NCBI GenBank assembly: GCA_012841845.1
Contig: DUTZ01000443.1
Coordinates: forward strand, 1 to 15,097
Length of the DNA: 15,097 nt
Direction of reading: 5' to 3'
DNA from: Actinomycetales bacterium
GTDB lineage: Bacteria > Actinomycetota > Actinomycetes > Mycobacteriales > Mycobacteriaceae
Part shown: piece after piece, positions 11,738-15,097 of the stretch
How positions within the stretch are numbered: the stretch's first letter is position 1
How the letters are laid out: each line of letters opens with the position of its first letter
Made by a program: the position numbers and the translations under genes
Notes under the pieces: model-generated
Seen by the model: the letters and a program-made list of their open reading frames with translations, nothing else
What the model was told of the DNA's origin: nothing
The model's database searches: none

Positions 11738-13177
11738 GTGAGCGCTGTGAGCGCCCCCGATCCGACGCCTTCGTCCTCCGAGTCCGCGACCTCGTCGTCG
11801 TCACCCGACCCCGGCGCGGCCTCCCGCGCCCCCGCCACCCGCGGCCAGGTCACCGCCTGGGCCATGTGGGACTGGGGCTCGGCGGCGTTCAACGCGGTCA
11901 TCGTGACGTTCGTCTTCTCCGTCTACCTCACCGACGCCGTCGGCGCCGACCTCGACGGGCCCCTGTCCGCCGCCACCTGGCTGTCCGTCGCGATCGCGGT
12001 GGCGGGCCTGGTCATCGCGCTCACCGCGCCCGTCATGGGCCAACGCGCCGACCGCGGGGGACGCCGCAAGCGGTCCCTCGCCGTGTGGACCTACCTCACC
12101 GTGGCGCTCACCGCCGCGATGTTCCTCGTCGACGCCGACTCGCCCTACCCGTGGTTCTTCGTGGGCCTGGGACTGCTCGCGATCGGCTCGATCACCTTCG
12201 AGTTCGCCGAGGTCTCCTACTTCGCCATGCTGCGGCAGGTCTCCACCCCGTCCACCGTCGGCCGCGTCTCCGGCTACGGCTGGGCCATGGGCTACTTCGG
12301 CGGGATCTTCCTGCTGCTCGGCGCGTTCGTCGGCTTCATCTCCGGCGACGGCGACACCCGCGGCCTGCTCGGCATCCCCACCGACGGCGGCCTCAACATC
12401 CGTCTGGTCTGCCTGCTCGCTGCCGTGTGGTTCGCTGTGTTCGCCCTGCCCGTGCTGCGGTCCGTGCCCGAGATCCACGCCGCGCGGGGCAAGGGCGCCG
12501 GGAGTGACGACGACGAGGTGGGCTTCCGCGAGTCGTACCGCATCCTCTTCCGCGACCTCAAGGACCTCTGGCGGCGTGATCCGCGGACGGTGAAGTTCCT
12601 CGTCGCCAGCGCGATCTTCCGGGACGGACTGGCGGGCGTGTTCACCTTCGGCGCCATCCTCGCCGTCGCCGTGTACGGGCTCGACGCGGGGGACGTGCTG
12701 ATCTTCGGCGTGGCCGCCAACGTCGTCGCCGCGCTGGGGGCGCTGGCGGCCGGGTACGCCGACGACCACCTGGGTCCCAAGGTCGTCATCGTGTTCTCGC
12801 TCGTGGCCATGCTGGTCACCATGGGCGTGCTGCTGTTCGTGGACGGCACCGCGATGTTCTGGGTGTTCGGGCTCGCGCTGTGCCTGTTCGTGGGGCCGGC
12901 GCAGTCCGCGTCGCGGTCCTTCCTCGCGCGCCTGGCGCCCGCCGACCGCGACGGCCAGATGTTCGGCCTCTACGCCACCACCGGCCGCGCGGTCTCGTTC
13001 CTCGCGCCCGCGCTGTTCGGGCTGTTCGCCTGGGCGTTCGGCGCCGACCGCGCCGGCATCGTGGGCATCGGGCTCGTTCTGCTGGCCGGGCTGCTGCTCC
13101 TGGTGCCCGTGCGGACCCCCACCCGCGACGAGGCCACCGCGACCTGGCGGGAGGGCCGGGACACCGTCGCGGTGTGA
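11738..13177 (+). CDS. MFS transporter, Atg22/UMF1-like
   Basis: About 479 residues with around 12 membrane segments. The entry helix WAMWDWGSAAFNAVIVTFVF resembles the conserved W-DW-nSAF-----TF-F start of Atg22/UMF-type permeases. A loop GQRADRGGRRKRS (between helices 2 and 3) is the MFS motif A equivalent. SFLARLAPADRDGQMFGLYATTGRAVSF in the C-terminal half fits the same family. The substrate is unknown; eukaryotic Atg22 exports amino acids, which may not carry over. The N-terminal about 30 residues are serine/proline-rich. GTG 11738 or GTG 11747 is the start: no Shine-Dalgarno is seen, and an AT-rich CATATAG lies just upstream and overlaps the small gene's stop. Upstream in-frame codons would translate the antisense of nothing conserved and are not used. 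Confidence 0.85.
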   Translation: MSAVSAPDPTPSSSESATSSSSPDPGAASRAPATRGQVTAWAMWDWGSAAFNAVIVTFVFSVYLTDAVGADLDGPLSAATWLSVAIAVAGLVIALTAPVMGQRADRGGRRKRSLAVWTYLTVALTAAMFLVDADSPYPWFFVGLGLLAIGSITFEFAEVSYFAMLRQVSTPSTVGRVSGYGWAMGYFGGIFLLLGAFVGFISGDGDTRGLLGIPTDGGLNIRLVCLLAAVWFAVFALPVLRSVPEIHAARGKGAGSDDDEVGFRESYRILFRDLKDLWRRDPRTVKFLVASAIFRDGLAGVFTFGAILAVAVYGLDAGDVLIFGVAANVVAALGALAAGYADDHLGPKVVIVFSLVAMLVTMGVLLFVDGTAMFWVFGLALCLFVGPAQSASRSFLARLAPADRDGQMFGLYATTGRAVSFLAPALFGLFAWAFGADRAGIVGIGLVLLAGLLLLVPVRTPTRDEATATWREGRDTVAV

Positions 13178-13186
13178 GGGCCGTCC

Positions 13187-13287
13187 CGGGCAGCCGCTGC
13201 CCGCCGGGGTTGAGCATCATTCTGGGCGGGCCCGTACCGGGGTGTGCATCTTCTCGGTCGCACAACGGATGCACAACCGGCGGGCCC
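13187..13287. terminator. Convergent terminator region after the MFS transporter
   Basis: A short stem, CGGGCAGC-C-GCTGCCCG (13187-13203), is followed by a large stem-loop at 13228-13287. GGGCCCG (13228-13234) pairs with CGGGCCC (13281-13287), CCGG with CCGG (13237-13240/13277-13280), and TGTGCATC with GATGCACA (13243-13250/13268-13275), with small bulges and a 17-base loop. It sits between converging MFS and HAD genes, so a bidirectional terminator is the simplest reading. The rest of 13288-13338 shows nothing I can name. Confidence 0.55.
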
Positions 13288-13338
13288 CGTGACCGGGAGG
13301 ACGCCCAACCCGGGGGCGGTGAGCTCGAGAGCGCTGGG

Positions 13339-14034
13339 TCAGCCCCGGTCGAGGAGGGCGAGCACGCCGGCAGCGTCGTCGGCGATCTCGGCGTAGCCGG
13401 CGGCGCGCAGCTCGTCGTCGCCGATCCCGCCCGTGCGGACCGCGATCGAGCGGATCCCCAGTTTCCCGGCCGCGATCGCGTCCCACGTCGCGTCGCCCAC
13501 CATGACCGCGTGCTCCGCGTCGACCCCCGCCCGCTCGAGCGCGATCGCCACCACCGTGGGGTCGGGCTTGGCGGTGTCCACGTCCTCGCCGGTGGTGACG
13601 GCGTCCACGTGGTCGTCGACGTCGAGGAGTTCGCGCGCGTGGCGGAACTCCGACGGCGGGGCCGACGTCGCGAGCACCGTGATCCAGCCGCGCTCCTTGG
13701 CGCCGCGCACGAGGTCGCGGGCCCCGGGCAGGAGCCGCAGGGAGTCGGCGGCATCGGCGTAGTACTCGTCGTGGAGATCCTTGGCGCGGCCCGCCACGCG
13801 ATCGCGCACCTCGTCGTCGTCCTCCACCCCGCCTACCTCGAGCAGCTCGGCGACGAGGGTGGAGCCGTCCTTGCCGATCCGCCGGTGCACCTCCGCGTGC
13901 GGCACCGGGGCGCCCGCCTCGGCGAGGGCGCGGGCCCACGTCGAGACGTGCACGTAGGTGGAGTCGACGAGCGTGCCGTCCACGTCGAGGAGCAGGGCGC
14001 GGGGGGAGGCGGTGGGCAGATCGGCAGGGGTCAT
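13339..14034 (-). CDS. HAD-superfamily hydrolase (phosphoglycolate phosphatase/beta-phosphoglucomutase-like)
   Basis: A 231-residue HAD protein with all four motifs. Motif I is LLLDVDGTLVD (catalytic aspartates D17 and D19), motif II is ITVLATSAPP, motif III is the lysine in TAKPDPT, and motif IV is VMVGDATWDAIAAG. The helical cap inserted after motif I (about 25-95) is of the C1 type. It should dephosphorylate a small phosphorylated metabolite in the cytoplasm; the substrate cannot be set from sequence. ATG 14034 is chosen because the motif I region then starts at about residue 13, the usual position. An upstream ATG at 14112 would add a basic stretch lying over the divergent gene's start. 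It is divergent from the LLM oxidoreductase, with 76 bases between starts. Confidence 0.87.
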   Translation of the reverse strand: MTPADLPTASPRALLLDVDGTLVDSTYVHVSTWARALAEAGAPVPHAEVHRRIGKDGSTLVAELLEVGGVEDDDEVRDRVAGRAKDLHDEYYADAADSLRLLPGARDLVRGAKERGWITVLATSAPPSEFRHARELLDVDDHVDAVTTGEDVDTAKPDPTVVAIALERAGVDAEHAVMVGDATWDAIAAGKLGIRSIAVRTGGIGDDELRAAGYAEIADDAAGVLALLDRG

Positions 14035-14117
14035 GTGCCCGACCGTCCCCGGCCCGCGCCGGTCTCGCAACCGTTTGCGGCGCTTGGTGATCGAGCGCAC
14101 GCTGGGGCACATGACCC
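14028..14117. promoter_or_regulatory. Divergent HAD/LLM oxidoreductase start region with a 13-bp inverted repeat
   Basis: GGGTCATGTGCCC (14028-14040) and GGGCACATGACCC (14105-14117) are perfect complements, so both divergent genes begin in the same context, GGGCAC-ATG-ACC. The repeat arms include both start codons. No clear -10 or Shine-Dalgarno is seen for either gene. It could be a two-site regulator-binding arrangement or a local duplication. Confidence 0.45.
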
Positions 14118-15097
14118 GATTCGGCTACACCCTCATGACCGAGCAGTCCGGCCCCAAGGAGCTCGTCCGGTACGCCGCCGCCGCTGAGCAGGCGGGGTTC
14201 GACTTCGAGGTGGCCTCCGACCACTACTTCCCGTGGCTCTCCTCGCAGGGCCACGCCCCGTACGTGTGGAGCGTCCTGGGCGCCGTGGCCCACGTGACCG
14301 AACGCGTGGACCTGTGCACCTACGTCACCTGCCCGATCCTGCGCTACCACCCGGCCGTCGTGGCGCAGAAGGCTGCGACCGTGCAGATCATGGCCGACGG
14401 TCGCTTCCTCCTGGGCATCGGCTCCGGCGAGAACCTCAACGAGCACGTGGTGGGGCAGGGCTGGCCCTCGCTCGACGAGCGGCACGAGATGACCGTCGAG
14501 GCGCTGGAGATCATCCGCGAGCTCTTCGACGGCGGGCTCGTCACCTACTCCGGCGAGCACTACCGCGTCGACTCCGCCCGGCTCTGGGACCTGCCGGAGA
14601 CGCGCGTGCCGATCGGCGTGGCCGCCGGCGGGGAGAAGGCCGTCGAGCGGCTCGGCCCGCTTGGCGACCACCTCATCGCCACCGAACCGAACCCCGACCA
14701 CATCGTCGGCTGGAACGCGCTGGACGGCAAGTCGCGGATCGGCGACGGCGCCCGGGCGATCGCCCAGATCCCGATCTCGTGGGACCCGGACTCCGAGAAG
14801 GCCGCGGTCGAGCGCGCGCACGACCAGTTCCGCTGGTTCGCCGGCGGCTGGGCCGTGAACGCCGACCTGCCCACCACCGCCGGATTCGCCGGGGCCACGC
14901 AGTTCGTGCGCCCCGAGGACGTGGCCGAGCAGCTGGCGTGCGGGCCGGACCTCGACGCGATCGTCGAGAAGGTGCGCCCCTACTGGGAGGCCGGCTACAC
15001 CGACGTGGCGCTCATCCAGATCGGCGACTCCACGCTCGACCGGTTCCTCGCCGAGGCCGCCGAGCCGCTGCTCGCGCGGCTGCGGGAGGCGTCGGGG
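14111..15097 (+). CDS. F420-dependent LLM-class oxidoreductase (TIGR03557-like), 3'-truncated
   Basis: The frame opens at ATG 14111 and stays open to the last base, giving 329 residues without a stop, close to full length for the family. It begins MTRFGYTLMTEQSGPKELV. It has the luciferase-like barrel features ASDHYFPWLSSQGHAPYVWSVLGAVA (about 36-61) and GRFLLGIGSGENLNEHVVG (about 97-115). The latter is the cofactor-binding strand-loop of LLM enzymes. The pattern SGENLNEHVVGQGWP fits the F420-dependent glucose-6-phosphate-dehydrogenase-related group (TIGR03557), which is common in mycobacteria and relatives. F420 use is inferred from family; the substrate is unknown. It is divergent from the HAD gene. 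It was recovered by reading the frame directly, because it has no stop inside the window. Confidence 0.88.
   Translation, partial: MTRFGYTLMTEQSGPKELVRYAAAAEQAGFDFEVASDHYFPWLSSQGHAPYVWSVLGAVAHVTERVDLCTYVTCPILRYHPAVVAQKAATVQIMADGRFLLGIGSGENLNEHVVGQGWPSLDERHEMTVEALEIIRELFDGGLVTYSGEHYRVDSARLWDLPETRVPIGVAAGGEKAVERLGPLGDHLIATEPNPDHIVGWNALDGKSRIGDGARAIAQIPISWDPDSEKAAVERAHDQFRWFAGGWAVNADLPTTAGFAGATQFVRPEDVAEQLACGPDLDAIVEKVRPYWEAGYTDVALIQIGDSTLDRFLAEAAEPLLARLREASG

Noticed and set aside
13217..14821. 534-codon minus-strand frame across the HAD gene and the LLM gene
   Set aside because: It runs antisense to the LLM gene and in a different frame through the HAD gene, both of which have intact family motifs.

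Overview
The window is very GC-rich, uses GTG as well as ATG starts, and contains several start codons that look leaderless. It reads as an actinobacterium. The tRNA-His, orn, HerA-like ATPase (DUF853) and CmrA-like short-chain reductase genes keep the relative order and orientation I recall for the Mycobacterium tuberculosis Rv2509-Rv2510c-Rv2511(orn)-hisT block. A close relative of the mycolic-acid reductase CmrA also points to a mycolate-producing member of the Mycobacteriales (Dietzia, Gordonia or Rhodococcus-like). I cannot name the genus from the sequence alone.

Layout. Positions 1-642 hold the 3' end of a DUF2804 gene. Positions 685-3803 on the minus strand hold a MarR regulator, a membrane-anchored protein of unknown function and a CPA1-type cation/proton antiporter. 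Positions 3888-4924 hold a two-gene HTH-MNT/HEPN (MntA/HepT-like) toxin-antitoxin module bracketed by two 74-bp palindromic repeats. Positions 5016-5842 hold tRNA-His and orn on the minus strand, divergent from the HerA-like ATPase at 5894-7525. Positions 7534-8141 hold a BrnT/BrnA-like pair on the minus strand. Positions 8161-9633 hold a divergent membrane-protein/TetR pair with two matching operators between them. Positions 9616-10691 hold a VbhA-like/Fic toxin-antitoxin module bracketed by a 62-bp direct repeat. Then come the CmrA-like reductase (minus), a small CxxC protein and an Atg22-like MFS transporter (plus), a HAD phosphatase (minus) and a divergent F420-type LLM oxidoreductase cut by the window end.

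The main point of interest is that three different toxin-antitoxin-like modules sit in or next to one conserved core block within about 6.7 kb. Two of them are exactly flanked by repeats with no recombinase in sight. The repeat around the Fic module is a copy of the convergent tetR/reductase 3' junction itself, including the stop codons of both neighbours, so removing one copy plus the cassette would restore a clean gene junction. The palindromic repeat around the MNT/HEPN module could support deletion or inversion of it.

Regulation is unusually readable. Perfect or near-perfect inverted repeats overlap the likely promoters of marR, the HTH-MNT antitoxin, the BrnT-like toxin and tetR. In these four genes and in orn, a -10-like hexamer ends exactly six bases before the start codon, as expected for leaderless mRNAs. 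All functional statements rest on motifs and remembered family features; no database search was run.
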